A stretch of 64,000 bases of DNA from Planctomycetota bacterium (lineage in GTDB: Bacteria; Planctomycetota; UBA8742; UBA2392). Below the pieces are notes generated by a model, which saw only the letters and a list, made by a program, of their open reading frames with translations, was not told the DNA's origin and made no database searches. This document shows, piece after piece, positions 51,645 to 61,100 of this stretch. Within the stretch, counting starts at the first letter, position 1, and every line of letters starts with the position of its first letter. The translations under genes were made by a program, and so were the position numbers. The stretch is taken from assembly GCA_016712285.1 (NCBI GenBank), contig JADJRK010000001.1, positions 1,798,001 to 1,862,000 on the forward strand, in the 5' to 3' direction.

Positions 51645-53315
51645 CTACTTGTTGATCGTCAGCCCGGGAATCTCACTCTGCAGCGTGGCCCAGGCGTCGT
51701 CGGTGATCTGTGGCAGTGTTTGCGCGTTCAGCGTCTTCAGTGACTTCATTGAGGCCAGCGACAACACGCCGACATTCGTGAGACTTGCGCAGTTCGAGAT
51801 GTTCAGGCTCGTGAGCATCGACGATTCGGCCAACGCAGCCAGGCCATCGTCGCTGAGACCCTTGCTGCCGGCCAGCGACAGCGTGCGCAGGTTGTTCAAG
51901 CCGCCAAACTGCCGCAGGTCATCGACGCCAAGCGTGTCACTGCCGGTGATGGCAAGCGAGCGCAGCACGGGCAGCTTTGCAACAAACGCGCCGATGCCGG
52001 TGCCGATCGCGCAACGGTTCAGATACAGCGAGGTCAGTGCCTGGTGGCCCGCCAGTTTCTCGACGGCTTCGTTGCCGAAGACTTTGCTGTCGCTGACAGT
52101 CAGCGTGGTCAGCGTTGCCATGGCCGCAACGTGCGTCGCGGCTTCAGCGTCAAACCCGGCCAGCCGGGTGACATGCATGTGCGTGAGCCTCAGGTCTTTG
52201 ATGCCCTCGAAGCCTTTGGCCGTGACGCGCGGCAGGTCGCTCAGGACGACCAATTGTAACCGGCGGGCCTTGGCCAGGTGTTTCATGCCGGCATCGTCGA
52301 ATGCGGGGCAGGCAGTGACAGCGACTTCGTTTCTGCCGCCTGCGCTTTCGTCAAACTGAAGGTCAGCCAACCCGGCGCCGTTGAACGTTTCCGCACTCTC
52401 GACCTGAAGCGACATCAGTTTGCGGGCTGTGGCCAGCCCCGCCACGCTGGCCAGCGGTGTGCGGGCCATCGAAAGGTGTTGCATCGCCGGGCACGCCGCC
52501 GTCAGCGCCCGCAGGCCTTCTTCGCCAGGGTCAGTGCTGTCGTCAATGCGCACGCCCTTGACGCTGCTGTTTGCGGGCAGCGCCTTGAGAATCGCCTCAG
52601 TCTCTGTGGCGTTGCGTATGAAGACTGCCGTGGTGCCCGTCGGCATCGCCGCCGCGTCCGCAACGGTCTTGACCTCCCAGCTTGTGCTGCTGCGACTTTC
52701 CCTGGGCGCCTCAATTTCCTTGTCGGGCTTGCCGGTGTCGTCGGCTTTCTGGGCTTCGACAACCACGCCGTCGAACAGCACGGTGCCGCTCAGCACGCAC
52801 AACGCCAGGCTGCCTTTTGCGATCCAGTTTTTCGCGTTCGTCAACATCTCGATCTCCTTGGTGGACAGTGGTGAATCCGGCTGATCAAGCCAACCGGACA
52901 TGGTGAGTAACGTTTGTTCGTCGGGTATCCCGCCCGTGTGCACGGCAAAGCGTTCTCCGCGCAGGCGATGTTCGCGAACCGCCAGTTCGTGGCGGTCGCT
53001 GGTGATGAGCGCCCAGCCCGACACCAGCTGAAGCGAACTTTCGTCGGCTTCAATCACGGCGGCTGGGCCGGCAAGTACACCCTGTGGCAGCGGCTGCGCA
53101 GGGCGCGACGTGGCGACCAGGTACACTGACAGCGCCAGCGCCGCGGCAGCAGCAAGCCCGGCAACCAGCGAGATCAGGCGGCCGCGTGGCCTGCGCCGCG
53201 CCTGCACCCTGGCGCGGCCGCTCAAGATCGCGTCGGTCAGGTCCGGGGCCGCGCGGCCTTCGACCAGGTCTTCGACCATTGTGGCCAGTACGTGCTCGTG
53301 GGCGGTATCATTCAT
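51645..53315 (-). CDS. Anti-sigma-like membrane protein fused in frame to a secreted LRR protein
   Basis: 556 residues from ATG 53315, which overlaps the sigma-factor gene by 8 nt. Residues 1-45 are soluble and charged; a helix (RLISLVAGLAAAAALALSVY) spans about residues 48-69, followed by an extracytoplasmic FecR-like strand segment. From M157 a second start context and a signal-like helix (GSLALCVLSGTVLFDGVVV) begin, followed by an acidic linker and leucine-rich repeats (LRTLSLAGSKGLSDDGLAAL, MLTSLNISNCASLTNVGVLS). The 400 residues from M157 align along their whole length with the separate 395-residue LRR protein at 53998-55185. No stop separates the two parts. Confidence 0.75.
   Translation of the reverse strand: MNDTAHEHVLATMVEDLVEGRAAPDLTDAILSGRARVQARRRPRGRLISLVAGLAAAAALALSVYLVATSRPAQPLPQGVLAGPAAVIEADESSLQLVSGWALITSDRHELAVREHRLRGERFAVHTGGIPDEQTLLTMSGWLDQPDSPLSTKEIEMLTNAKNWIAKGSLALCVLSGTVLFDGVVVEAQKADDTGKPDKEIEAPRESRSSTSWEVKTVADAAAMPTGTTAVFIRNATETEAILKALPANSSVKGVRIDDSTDPGEEGLRALTAACPAMQHLSMARTPLASVAGLATARKLMSLQVESAETFNGAGLADLQFDESAGGRNEVAVTACPAFDDAGMKHLAKARRLQLVVLSDLPRVTAKGFEGIKDLRLTHMHVTRLAGFDAEAATHVAAMATLTTLTVSDSKVFGNEAVEKLAGHQALTSLYLNRCAIGTGIGAFVAKLPVLRSLAITGSDTLGVDDLRQFGGLNNLRTLSLAGSKGLSDDGLAALAESSMLTSLNISNCASLTNVGVLSLASMKSLKTLNAQTLPQITDDAWATLQSEIPGLTINK
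52847..52859 (-). promoter_or_regulatory. Internal ribosome-binding site and ATG of the LRR part
   Basis: Within the fusion, AAGGAG lies 6 nt before the in-frame ATG of M157 (ATG at 52847-52845 on the minus strand). The product would be 400 residues with its own signal peptide, almost the same size as the paralogous LRR protein. It suggests a second, independent translation start. Confidence 0.65.
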
Positions 53316-53814
53316 GGCCAAGCCTCATTTCCATGCATTTGCGAAGGCGCGCCAGCACGCGCCGCAGCAGGCTTTTGGCGCCCTCTTCGTCTACCTCGAG
53401 GCGCTGCGCGAGTTCGGTGCGGGTGGCGCCCTGGGCATAGCGCAGCTTGACTGCCTCGCGCTGGCGTGGCTCAAGCCCGGCTACACACTCGGATAGCGCG
53501 GCCATGCGTTCCTCGCCGCCATCTTCGCCGGCGAATGCCAGCCACGCCTCGTTCACGCCCGCCATGTCCACGAAGCTGGGGCCCTTGCGGTCGCGACGCC
53601 GAAGGTCAATCAAGCGATGCCGCGCCGCCTGCATCAACCAGCCCGCGGTTTCACGCTCGGAGCGGTACTCAATCGGCTTGCGAAGCAACGCGATGAACGT
53701 GTCCTGCGTGACGTCGTCGGCTTCTTCAGGCCGCGCACCCAGTACGCGTAGGTAGCGCCACACACCGGCCTGGTGGCGCTGGATGATGGCTGCGGGCGTA
53801 ACGTCCTGGGACAT
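53308..53814 (-). CDS. ECF-type RNA polymerase sigma factor
   Basis: 168 residues from ATG 53814 (GGAAG 10 nt upstream; an alternative ATG at 53829 adds 5). Region 2 reads YLRVLGARPEEADDVTQDTF and the -10 binding RETAGWLMQAARHRLIDLRRRD; region 4 reads LEPRQREAVKLRYAQGATRT-ELAQRLEVDEEGAKSLLRR. The gene has no domain beyond sigma2/sigma4, as in ECF factors. It overlaps the downstream anti-sigma/LRR gene, the usual sign of sigma/anti-sigma control. Extracytoplasmic signals are probably sensed by that partner. Confidence 0.92.
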   Translation of the reverse strand: MSQDVTPAAIIQRHQAGVWRYLRVLGARPEEADDVTQDTFIALLRKPIEYRSERETAGWLMQAARHRLIDLRRRDRKGPSFVDMAGVNEAWLAFAGEDGGEERMAALSECVAGLEPRQREAVKLRYAQGATRTELAQRLEVDEEGAKSLLRRVLARLRKCMEMRLGHE

Positions 53815-53947
53815 GAGCAGAGCTTCCATGACAAGTAAGCGCACGAGCAAGCCGGACGGGGTCGAACCTTTTGAAACTATCTACAGATGAAACTGCCGGG
53901 TCGCACGATCGTCCAATCCGGACCCGTGCAAACCCGTGCGCACGAAA

Positions 53948-53978
53948 GCGCCCGCGGCTTTCTACAAGCCGCGGGCGC
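53948..53978 (-). terminator. Hairpin terminator after the LRR protein gene
   Basis: GCGCCCGCGGCTT and its complement form a perfect 13-bp stem with a 5-nt loop, followed by TTTCGTGCG on the minus strand. It separates the LRR gene from the sigma factor gene. Confidence 0.75.
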
Positions 53979-53997
53979 CCGCACTGCCGGCCTGGGT

Positions 53998-55185
53998 TCA
54001 TTGGCGATCGACCCGAAGCTCCGGCAATTTGACCTTTAACGCTTGAAGAACTTCTTCACTGATCGCGCTGATGCCGCCAATGCGCAGGTAGGTGAGAGTC
54101 TTGATCGATGCCAGCGACATCAGCCCGTCGTCGGTAATGGCCGTGCAGCGAGAGAGGTCCAGCAACGTGATCTTTGAGTTTGCCGCGAGCACTGCCAGCA
54201 TCTCGTCGGTCACGTGCCTGCAATCGGTCACGGACAACTCCTGCAGATTCGGCTGCTCGCCCATCGCCACGAAATCGGACTCGTCCAGGTCAACCGGAGC
54301 GCCCAACGCCAGCGCCTTGAGTGCGGGCAGAAGTCCCACCACTGGGCCGATCCCGGTGTGTACACCGCATTGCTTGAGGCTCAGGCGTTCAAGGGTCTTG
54401 TGACCCGCAAGCGCCTCCACCGCCTTGTTATCGATGTTCGCGCACTTGCTGCATGTCAGCCGTTCAAGGTGTGACATCTTCGCGACTTCACGCATCGCCT
54501 GGGCATTGGCAGCGCTGATTGCGACCAGGTTGAGTACCTCGGCGTCCGAAGCCGCCAGCGCGGAGAAGTCCCCAGGTTTGAGGGCCGGCAGGTTCACCAG
54601 CACCAGGCTGAACAAGTGTGAAAGCGCGGCGGCTTCGGCCATACCTGCGGCGCCGAAGCTGGCGCAGTCATCGATGGAGAGGCCGGTTACACCGAGCGCA
54701 ATGCCCTCAATATTGCGCGCACTGAGCGGGGCAAGGGATGCCAGACCGGCGCCGTTGAACTTCGCGCAGCGCTCAAAGTGCAGCATGCGGATGCGCTTGG
54801 CGTTGACGAGTCCACCGACGTTCGCCACATCGCAGTTGCGGAAGCTGAGCGTGGAAAGCGACGCGCAGGCATCGCACAGCGCCCGGAGAGCATCGTCGCC
54901 GACGGCGGTGCAATCCTCCAGCGTCACGGTGCTCACGGTCGTGTTGGTCGGCAGCGCCTTGAGCACGGTGACCAGATCTTCCGGGCTGCGCAGCAGCAGC
55001 GAGCGCGTGCCCTCGGGCATGTCGGCGGCGCTCTTCGCATCGCGCACCACCCACGGGCCGCGCGGCTGGGCCTTGGCGGGGTTTTCGTCCGCGTATGTCG
55101 GCGTGTGGCCGGTAAACACAGCGCCGGCAAGGCAGCACAGCACAAGGGCGGTATGGGCAAGCCAGGTGTGAAGGGTACTCTGCAT
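53998..55185 (-). CDS. Secreted leucine-rich-repeat protein (395 aa)
   Basis: ATG 55185 has AGGAG 7-8 nt upstream. A signal peptide (TALVLCCLAGAVFTGHTPTYA) leads to LRR units of about 24-26 residues with the LxxLxLxxC pattern, e.g. LERLSLKQCGVHTGIGPVVG, LQELSVTDCRHVTDEMLAVL, ITLLDLSRCTAITDDGLMSL. The Cys-containing type is close to the RI/AMN1-like repeats. It is a full-length paralogue of the LRR part of the anti-sigma fusion next door, with shared PLxxVxxLPTN and FNGAGLA segments. Probably periplasmic; ligand unknown. Confidence 0.8.
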   Translation of the reverse strand: MQSTLHTWLAHTALVLCCLAGAVFTGHTPTYADENPAKAQPRGPWVVRDAKSAADMPEGTRSLLLRSPEDLVTVLKALPTNTTVSTVTLEDCTAVGDDALRALCDACASLSTLSFRNCDVANVGGLVNAKRIRMLHFERCAKFNGAGLASLAPLSARNIEGIALGVTGLSIDDCASFGAAGMAEAAALSHLFSLVLVNLPALKPGDFSALAASDAEVLNLVAISAANAQAMREVAKMSHLERLTCSKCANIDNKAVEALAGHKTLERLSLKQCGVHTGIGPVVGLLPALKALALGAPVDLDESDFVAMGEQPNLQELSVTDCRHVTDEMLAVLAANSKITLLDLSRCTAITDDGLMSLASIKTLTYLRIGGISAISEEVLQALKVKLPELRVDRQ

Positions 55186-55351
55186 GGCGGTCTCCTGTCT
55201 GGTGGTTGTTTGGTACCGGCCCCCACGCCGCCGGGCATTCCGCAACAGACCAGCGAACGGGGTGTCGGTTCGGGGTCGGCAAATTCAAAAATTGACCAGG
55301 TCCACGTGGTGCTGTCTGGCCTGCGGCGCGCCTTGGCGGCAAGATGGCTGC

Positions 55352-56653
55352 ATGAGCGACTCGACACGCATGCCGGAAGTCCACATCAACCTGAACATTC
55401 GCGGCATGAAGCCGTCAGCAACCGTTGCCATCAACGAGCGCTGCAACGAACTGCTGAAAGAAGGCCGCGAGATTTTCAAACTCGGCCTCGGCCAGTCGCC
55501 GTTTCCTGTTCCTGGCGTCGTCGTTGACGAACTGAAAGCCAACGCGTGGCAGAAAGACTACCTGCCCGTGCGCGGCTTGCGCCTGCTGCGCGAAGCCGTG
55601 GCCGACTATCACCGGCGCGGCGAGGGCAGCGCGGCCACCCACGAAGACGTGCTGATCGGACCCGGCAGCAAAGAGTTGATGTTTCTGCTGCAACTCGTGT
55701 ATTACGGCGACATCGTGATCCCCACGCCGGCGTGGGTAAGCTACGCGCCGCAGGCCAAGATCATCGGCCGCAACGTGGACTTTCTGCCCACCGACCCGGC
55801 CAACGACTGGTCGATGACCGCGGCGCAGCTTGCCGACCATTGCGCCGAAGACCCGGAACGTCCGCGGCTTGTCGTGCTCAACTACCCCAGCAACCCCACG
55901 GGCCGCACCTATTCTGCCGGCCAGCTTGAAGAAATCGCCGCCGTGGCCAAGCGGCACCGGCTGTTGATCCTCAGCGATGAAATCTATGGCGAGCTGCACC
56001 ACGAGGGCAAGCACGTCAGCATTTCGCGCTTCTACCCGCAGGGCACCATCATCAGCAGCGGCTTGAGCAAGTGGTGCGGCGCCGGCGGCTGGCGCCTTGG
56101 TACGTTCACGTTTCCGCGCCAGTTGCGCTGGCTGCTGGACGCCATGGCCAGTGTCGCCAGCGAGACGTACACCAGCACCAGCGCGCCGATCCAGTACGCC
56201 GCGGTGCGGGCATTTCGGGGCGGCACCGACATTGAGCGTTACCTGTGGCGCGTGCGCCGCGTGCTGAAGTCGCTGGGGAACTGGATTGCCGACAAGTTCA
56301 ACGCCGCCGGCATCCGCACGCTGGCGCCGCAGGGGGCGTTCTACCTGTTCCCTGATTTCGGGCCGCTGCACGACAACCTGCGCAAGCGCGGCATCACCGG
56401 CAGCGCCGGCCTGTGCGAGAAACTGCTTGAAGACACGGGCGTGGCGATTCTGCCGGGCCACGATTTCGGCCGCGCACGGAACGAACTGTCGGCGCGTCTC
56501 GCGTACGTTGACTTCGACGGCGCTCGAACACTAAGCGCGCTCGAAGCCGACGAGGGCGTGCAGATCGACGAGGACTTTCTATTCACGCATTGCCCCAACG
56601 TGGTCACCGCCACGCGTCGCATCTGCGACTGGGCTAGCGGTTCGGGCTCATGA
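55352..56653 (+). CDS. Class I/II PLP aminotransferase
   Basis: 433 residues of fold-type I. ATG 55352 starts shortly before the NIRGMKPSATVAINERCNE core. Landmarks: LGLGQSPFPVP, VLIGPGSKELMFLLQLVYYG, PRLVVLNYPSNPTGRTYSAG, LLILSDEIYGELHH with the Asp that pairs PLP N1, and the PLP lysine in ISSGLSKWCGAGGWRLG. Aspartate/aromatic or alanine-type aminotransferases share this layout; the substrate is unknown. No metabolic neighbours are present. Its 3' end overlaps the convergent kinase gene by 20 nt. Confidence 0.85.
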   Translation: MSDSTRMPEVHINLNIRGMKPSATVAINERCNELLKEGREIFKLGLGQSPFPVPGVVVDELKANAWQKDYLPVRGLRLLREAVADYHRRGEGSAATHEDVLIGPGSKELMFLLQLVYYGDIVIPTPAWVSYAPQAKIIGRNVDFLPTDPANDWSMTAAQLADHCAEDPERPRLVVLNYPSNPTGRTYSAGQLEEIAAVAKRHRLLILSDEIYGELHHEGKHVSISRFYPQGTIISSGLSKWCGAGGWRLGTFTFPRQLRWLLDAMASVASETYTSTSAPIQYAAVRAFRGGTDIERYLWRVRRVLKSLGNWIADKFNAAGIRTLAPQGAFYLFPDFGPLHDNLRKRGITGSAGLCEKLLEDTGVAILPGHDFGRARNELSARLAYVDFDGARTLSALEADEGVQIDEDFLFTHCPNVVTATRRICDWASGSGS

Positions 56654-59600
56654 ACATAGTGTCGTCGCCGGCGCGCAGCCCCAGCCGCGACGATTCAAAG
56701 CGCACGTTGAACCTGGTGAATTCCCACTGCGGCTTGCCGTCGGCCGCCAGCACAAGCGCACCCTCGGCGTTGCGCAGCGGCAGTGGGTTGCCCGCATCGT
56801 CTCGCACGTAGCGGATGACTTCTACGTCAAAGCCGCCCGTCTGTGCATCCAGCAGGCCCTTGAGAACCTCGCGGTCCGGCACCTCTTTGCCGGCAAGCGA
56901 TGCAATCACGTCGCCGACCTTCAGCCCCAGCGCATGTGCGGCGCCGTCTTCGCTGACCTCGGTCACGCGTACGACGGGCCGGCGCAGATGCGGCGTGAAT
57001 TGCGGGTGGCGGCTTGCCCACCATGCGGCGAAGTTCACGCGCCCGGGGTGCGGGGCCTTTACGTCGCGCCGCTCGCGCACCGGAAAGTAGTGCCGCACTC
57101 GCGCGCCGGGTCCGGCCTCGCGGTCTTCGTAGCGCCAGCCCTCGAAGGCAAGTTCACGCTCAAGCGCGAATCGGCTGACTGCGGCGGATCGCTGGCTGCG
57201 CTCGTCGCGCAGCGTGGGCGGCACACCCGCACCCGGCCATCCGGCCAGCGTGCGCGCGCGGAACTCTTTCTCGGGTACCGTCAGCCCGGTCGCCGACTCA
57301 ACGCGCGCGATCAGCACGCGACGTTCTTCTTCGAGGCTGGCCAGCGACCACACGCGCACGCTGTCGTCCTGCGAACCCGAGATCATGGATGAACCGTCGG
57401 GGCTAATGCTGGCGCGGGTAACGGTTTCGGCGTGGCCCTTGAGCACGGCCAGCGGCGCGCCGCTATTGGCGTCCCAGATGCGCAGCGTACGGTCCTGGCT
57501 TGTGCTGACGAGAAAGCGCGAGTCAGGCGAAAAGCGCGTGCCGAACACCGCGCCCTCGTGGCCGGCCAGCGACAGCACCCGCGCCCCCGTGGCGGTCTCG
57601 AAGACTTCGACCAGGCGATTCGTGCCGGCCGTCACGAAGCGGCTGCCATCGGGCGAAAAGCGCACGCCGAATGCATAGCCGCCCGTCAGGTTGATTGTTC
57701 GCAGGACCTTGCCGCTCTCGACATCGGTGACAAACACCGTTGCATCATTGGCGCAACTGACACAGAGCTTGCCATCGGGCGACAGGTCGGTGCCCATGAT
57801 GAACTGTGAATGGCGGCCCACCTGGCGCAGCTCTTTCAGCGTGGCGGAGTCAATCACGTGGTTCTGGCGATAGTGCGCAAATGTGAACACGCCGCCGGCA
57901 CGCGAAACCGAGACATCAAGGCACACGTCGCCGCTGGCCAGGCGCCCGAGCTCCGCGCCCGAAGCAATGTTCCACACGAACACGCCCGACGTGCCCGCCG
58001 CGACAACACGTTCATCATCCAGAAACTCGGCGGAAAAGAAGCGCGCCAGCAGCACATGAAAACGCGCCAACTGTTTGCGTGTTGCGGTCTCCCACACGAT
58101 CACGCTGCCATCCCAACTGGCGGTGACCGCGCGTTTGCCGTCGGGTGAATGGCGCACGTCCATCACGTCCATCGTGTGCGTGGTGATCGCGCCGACTTCG
58201 TCCTGCGGCATCGCCCACACCCGTATGTCGCCGTCAGCGCCGCGGGCAGTGAACGAGCCGCCGTCGGGGCTGAAAGCAATCGTCGTCGGCCAACTGTCAA
58301 AACCGCTCAGTACCGCGCGTTCGCGGCTTAGTTGAAAGTCCCAGACTCGCAGCGTGCCGTCCGTCGAAGATGTCAGCAGGTAGCGGCCATCCGGGCTGAA
58401 AGCCGCGTTCACGACCAGGCTGGTGTGCAGCTTAAGGGTATCGACCACGTTCAGGGTCTTGCCGTCGCGGATGCGAACTTCGCCCTGCATGGTGCAGCAC
58501 GCGACGATGCTGCCGTCGGGCGACCAGGCCGTGAACGTCTCGTTGCTGGCATCCAGGCTGATCAGCGTGCGCGTCAACTTCAGCGTCGCGACGTCAAACA
58601 TCCGCACAAACAGGTCGTCCAGCATCGGGCTGGAAGTCAGCAGCGTGCGCCCGTCGGGACTGAACGTGGCGTTCACGAACACGCTGCCCGCCTTGCCCTC
58701 GCAGACGCCCAGCTTGCGCAGCCCACGCGCCTCAAACAGGTGCACGCGCTCGTCGCAAGCCGCAAGCATCTCGCCGTCAGGGCTGTAGGCCAGCCCGCCC
58801 ACGCCGCCGCCGATCTCAAGCACGCGCGCACCCTCAGCGCGAGGCAAGCCGGTCAGCGGGTCCAAGTCAAAGATCATCACCTTGCCGTTCTGGCTGCCGG
58901 CTGCCAGCTCATGCCCGGCTGGGTGCAGCGCAACGCTGAGTTGCTGCGAAGGCTGCGCGTTCAGGGCGGCCACCTGCTCGCCTGAAGCCAGGTCATAGAA
59001 CAGCACGCGGCCATCGGGCGTGCCGGTCACGAGCCTGCGCCCATCGGGCGTAAAGCGCACGGGATAGAACTCAAAAATTTCGGGCAGCCGCTCAAGCTTG
59101 CCTGGAAAGTGCCACAGCAGGGGCATCACACCGTCCCAGGCCATGATCGCGCCGCGTGCCTCGGGCTGCTCGGCTGTTCGCAGCGCCGCTGCGGCAAACG
59201 CAAGCGCGGCGTTATGGTCGTGCTCGCTCAACGCCAGGCGAATGCGCATCGCGTAGGCATCGGCCAGGGTCTTGTCCCAGCCCTCGAGCGCGAGTTGCTT
59301 GGCAGCCGTTTCGCTGCGGGCGTCCTGTTCGGCTTTCTCGGCCTTCTTCTGTGCTTCACGGGCCTCGTCGGCCTGGGCCTCGGCGCGTTCCTTCTGTTCG
59401 CGGGCCGACCTCTCGGCCACGCGGGCCTCGCTGTATGCAAGCTGGGCCTCACGCCCAAGTGTGTCGGCTTCCTGTCGCTTCTGCTCAACCAGGTCGCGTT
59501 CAGAGCGCAAGGTGAAGTAATGCCACACCGCGCCCGAGATCAGCAGCCAGAACACCAGCATGCTGACGATCATGGCCTTCTTGTTGCGGTCGACCCAGCG

Positions 59601-61043
59601 GGCCACCAGCTCGCGCGTGCTGTACTGGTACGTGCTGAGCGTACGTCCGTCGCGGAACGCCTTGATCTCGCTGGCAAACTCGCGCGCGTTGCGCAGCCGG
59701 TCAGACTTCTCCTTGGCCATCGCGCGCCCGACCAGCGCCTCAAGCTCGGGCGGGATCTCGGGTGCGATGGCGGAAAGACGCAGCGGCTTGCCGTGGATCA
59801 CCTGCTGGATGATCAACGCAGCCACGGGTGCTTCAAAGGGCGGCCTGCCCGACAAGATCTGGTACAGCACGGCGCCCAGGGCGTAGACGTCGGTCTGCTC
59901 GTCGATTTCGTCCAGTTCGCCGCGCGCCTGCTCAGGCGCCATGTATGCGGGCGTGCCGACGATGCTGCCGTCAAGCGTGAGCTGCGCGCTGTCTTTGGCG
60001 ACGACGCTCTGGCTCATGTAGCGCGTGCTGGCCGCCAGCTGGTCGCGCACGGTGTCTTCCTGCCCGCGCACGCGCGCCAGCCCCCAGTCAAGCACGACGG
60101 TTTCGCCGTACTCGCCGATCATCACGTTCTCGGGCTTGAGGTCGCGATGAATGACGCCCTTGCTGTGCGCAAAGGCGATGGCGTTGCATACGTCGACAAA
60201 GTTGTCCAGCAGCTTCAGGCGTGCCGCCAGCTTTTCCTTCTTATTGAGCGACATGTCGCGCTCAATCTCGGTCAGGCGCGCCGCAAGCGTGATGCCGCGC
60301 ACAAAGCGCATGGTGTAGTAGAGGCTCTCGTCCGCGTTTTTGCCGATTTCGTAAACGCTGACGATGTTCGGGTGCTCAAGCTGCCCCGTGACCTTGGCCT
60401 CGCGCAAAAAGCGCTCGGTCAATCCGCGGCTGCCATCGCTGTCTGCGGGCGTGCTTCCGCCGCCGCGGCGTGACGGCAGCAGCTCTTTCAGGGCAACTTC
60501 GCGGCCGACCACGTTGTCTCGCGCGATCAGGATGCGCCCCATGCCGCCCCGGGCGTGTTCTTTCTGCACGCTGTAGCGCTCGTCGCGGGCGACGGCCCGC
60601 AGGATCTGGCTGCTGGGTTTCTTGGTCGAGACCGAGCCCACAGGGGCTTGCGTCGGGCGGTTGGTATCGGTCTGGGATTCCGACGCGTCGATCACATCGT
60701 CGTCAGGGCTGGCCACAAAGCGCGTGGGGCTGATGCTGAGCAGCGTGTCGCGGATCGAGGACTGCTCGCGCCCGCCGGCTTGCAGCGAACCGATGGCAGC
60801 CATCACGCTGTGATCCAGCTTGAGGCCTTCCAGGTTCTGGCCCGCATCCAGACGCGCGGCAATCACCTCAACCAGGTCCGGGCTGATGGCCACGGTGCCG
60901 CCATCGAACTCGTCGGGAAGCTCGGGCGCGCCGTGGGGCACGCCGAAACCGCCCGCGATGAGTTCTGCGGCTTCGTCCGGGGTAAGTCTCCCCTCGCGGA
61001 CCGCAAGTACGGCAGCAATCACACTTTTCTGTACCGGAGCCAT
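56634..61043 (-). CDS. Ser/Thr protein kinase with transmembrane helix, coiled coil, WD40 repeats and PDZ domain
   Basis: 1,469 residues. Residues 1-150 are a helical and Pro-rich N-terminal region (SVIAAVLAVREGRLTPDEAA). The kinase spans about 156-465: glycine loop ARGGMGRILIARD, K186 in VALKELL, H299-R-D301-LKPEN, DWG at 319-321 in place of DFG, and GTPAYMAPEQARGELDEID. One membrane helix follows (490-509), then a coiled coil (about 510-580), then WD40 repeats (SPDGRRLVTGTPDGRV, FSPDGRYLLTSSTDGTLRVW, FSPDSRFLVSTSQDRTLRIW) up to about 1240, and a PDZ domain near the C terminus (GLKVGDVIASLAGKEVPDR). Planctomycetota are rich in such kinases; substrate unknown. Confidence 0.9.
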   Translation of the reverse strand: MAPVQKSVIAAVLAVREGRLTPDEAAELIAGGFGVPHGAPELPDEFDGGTVAISPDLVEVIAARLDAGQNLEGLKLDHSVMAAIGSLQAGGREQSSIRDTLLSISPTRFVASPDDDVIDASESQTDTNRPTQAPVGSVSTKKPSSQILRAVARDERYSVQKEHARGGMGRILIARDNVVGREVALKELLPSRRGGGSTPADSDGSRGLTERFLREAKVTGQLEHPNIVSVYEIGKNADESLYYTMRFVRGITLAARLTEIERDMSLNKKEKLAARLKLLDNFVDVCNAIAFAHSKGVIHRDLKPENVMIGEYGETVVLDWGLARVRGQEDTVRDQLAASTRYMSQSVVAKDSAQLTLDGSIVGTPAYMAPEQARGELDEIDEQTDVYALGAVLYQILSGRPPFEAPVAALIIQQVIHGKPLRLSAIAPEIPPELEALVGRAMAKEKSDRLRNAREFASEIKAFRDGRTLSTYQYSTRELVARWVDRNKKAMIVSMLVFWLLISGAVWHYFTLRSERDLVEQKRQEADTLGREAQLAYSEARVAERSAREQKERAEAQADEAREAQKKAEKAEQDARSETAAKQLALEGWDKTLADAYAMRIRLALSEHDHNAALAFAAAALRTAEQPEARGAIMAWDGVMPLLWHFPGKLERLPEIFEFYPVRFTPDGRRLVTGTPDGRVLFYDLASGEQVAALNAQPSQQLSVALHPAGHELAAGSQNGKVMIFDLDPLTGLPRAEGARVLEIGGGVGGLAYSPDGEMLAACDERVHLFEARGLRKLGVCEGKAGSVFVNATFSPDGRTLLTSSPMLDDLFVRMFDVATLKLTRTLISLDASNETFTAWSPDGSIVACCTMQGEVRIRDGKTLNVVDTLKLHTSLVVNAAFSPDGRYLLTSSTDGTLRVWDFQLSRERAVLSGFDSWPTTIAFSPDGGSFTARGADGDIRVWAMPQDEVGAITTHTMDVMDVRHSPDGKRAVTASWDGSVIVWETATRKQLARFHVLLARFFSAEFLDDERVVAAGTSGVFVWNIASGAELGRLASGDVCLDVSVSRAGGVFTFAHYRQNHVIDSATLKELRQVGRHSQFIMGTDLSPDGKLCVSCANDATVFVTDVESGKVLRTINLTGGYAFGVRFSPDGSRFVTAGTNRLVEVFETATGARVLSLAGHEGAVFGTRFSPDSRFLVSTSQDRTLRIWDANSGAPLAVLKGHAETVTRASISPDGSSMISGSQDDSVRVWSLASLEEERRVLIARVESATGLTVPEKEFRARTLAGWPGAGVPPTLRDERSQRSAAVSRFALERELAFEGWRYEDREAGPGARVRHYFPVRERRDVKAPHPGRVNFAAWWASRHPQFTPHLRRPVVRVTEVSEDGAAHALGLKVGDVIASLAGKEVPDREVLKGLLDAQTGGFDVEVIRYVRDDAGNPLPLRNAEGALVLAADGKPQWEFTRFNVRFESSRLGLRAGDDTMFMSPNR

Positions 61044-61100
61044 TGAGCGGCCTGTTTTAAGGCCAAACTGGCAGATTGCCAGCCGTGCAGGGCCGACATG

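Noticed and set aside
59109..60473. 454-codon plus frame opposite the kinase
   Set aside because: Overlaps conserved kinase motifs on the minus strand; no own motifs.
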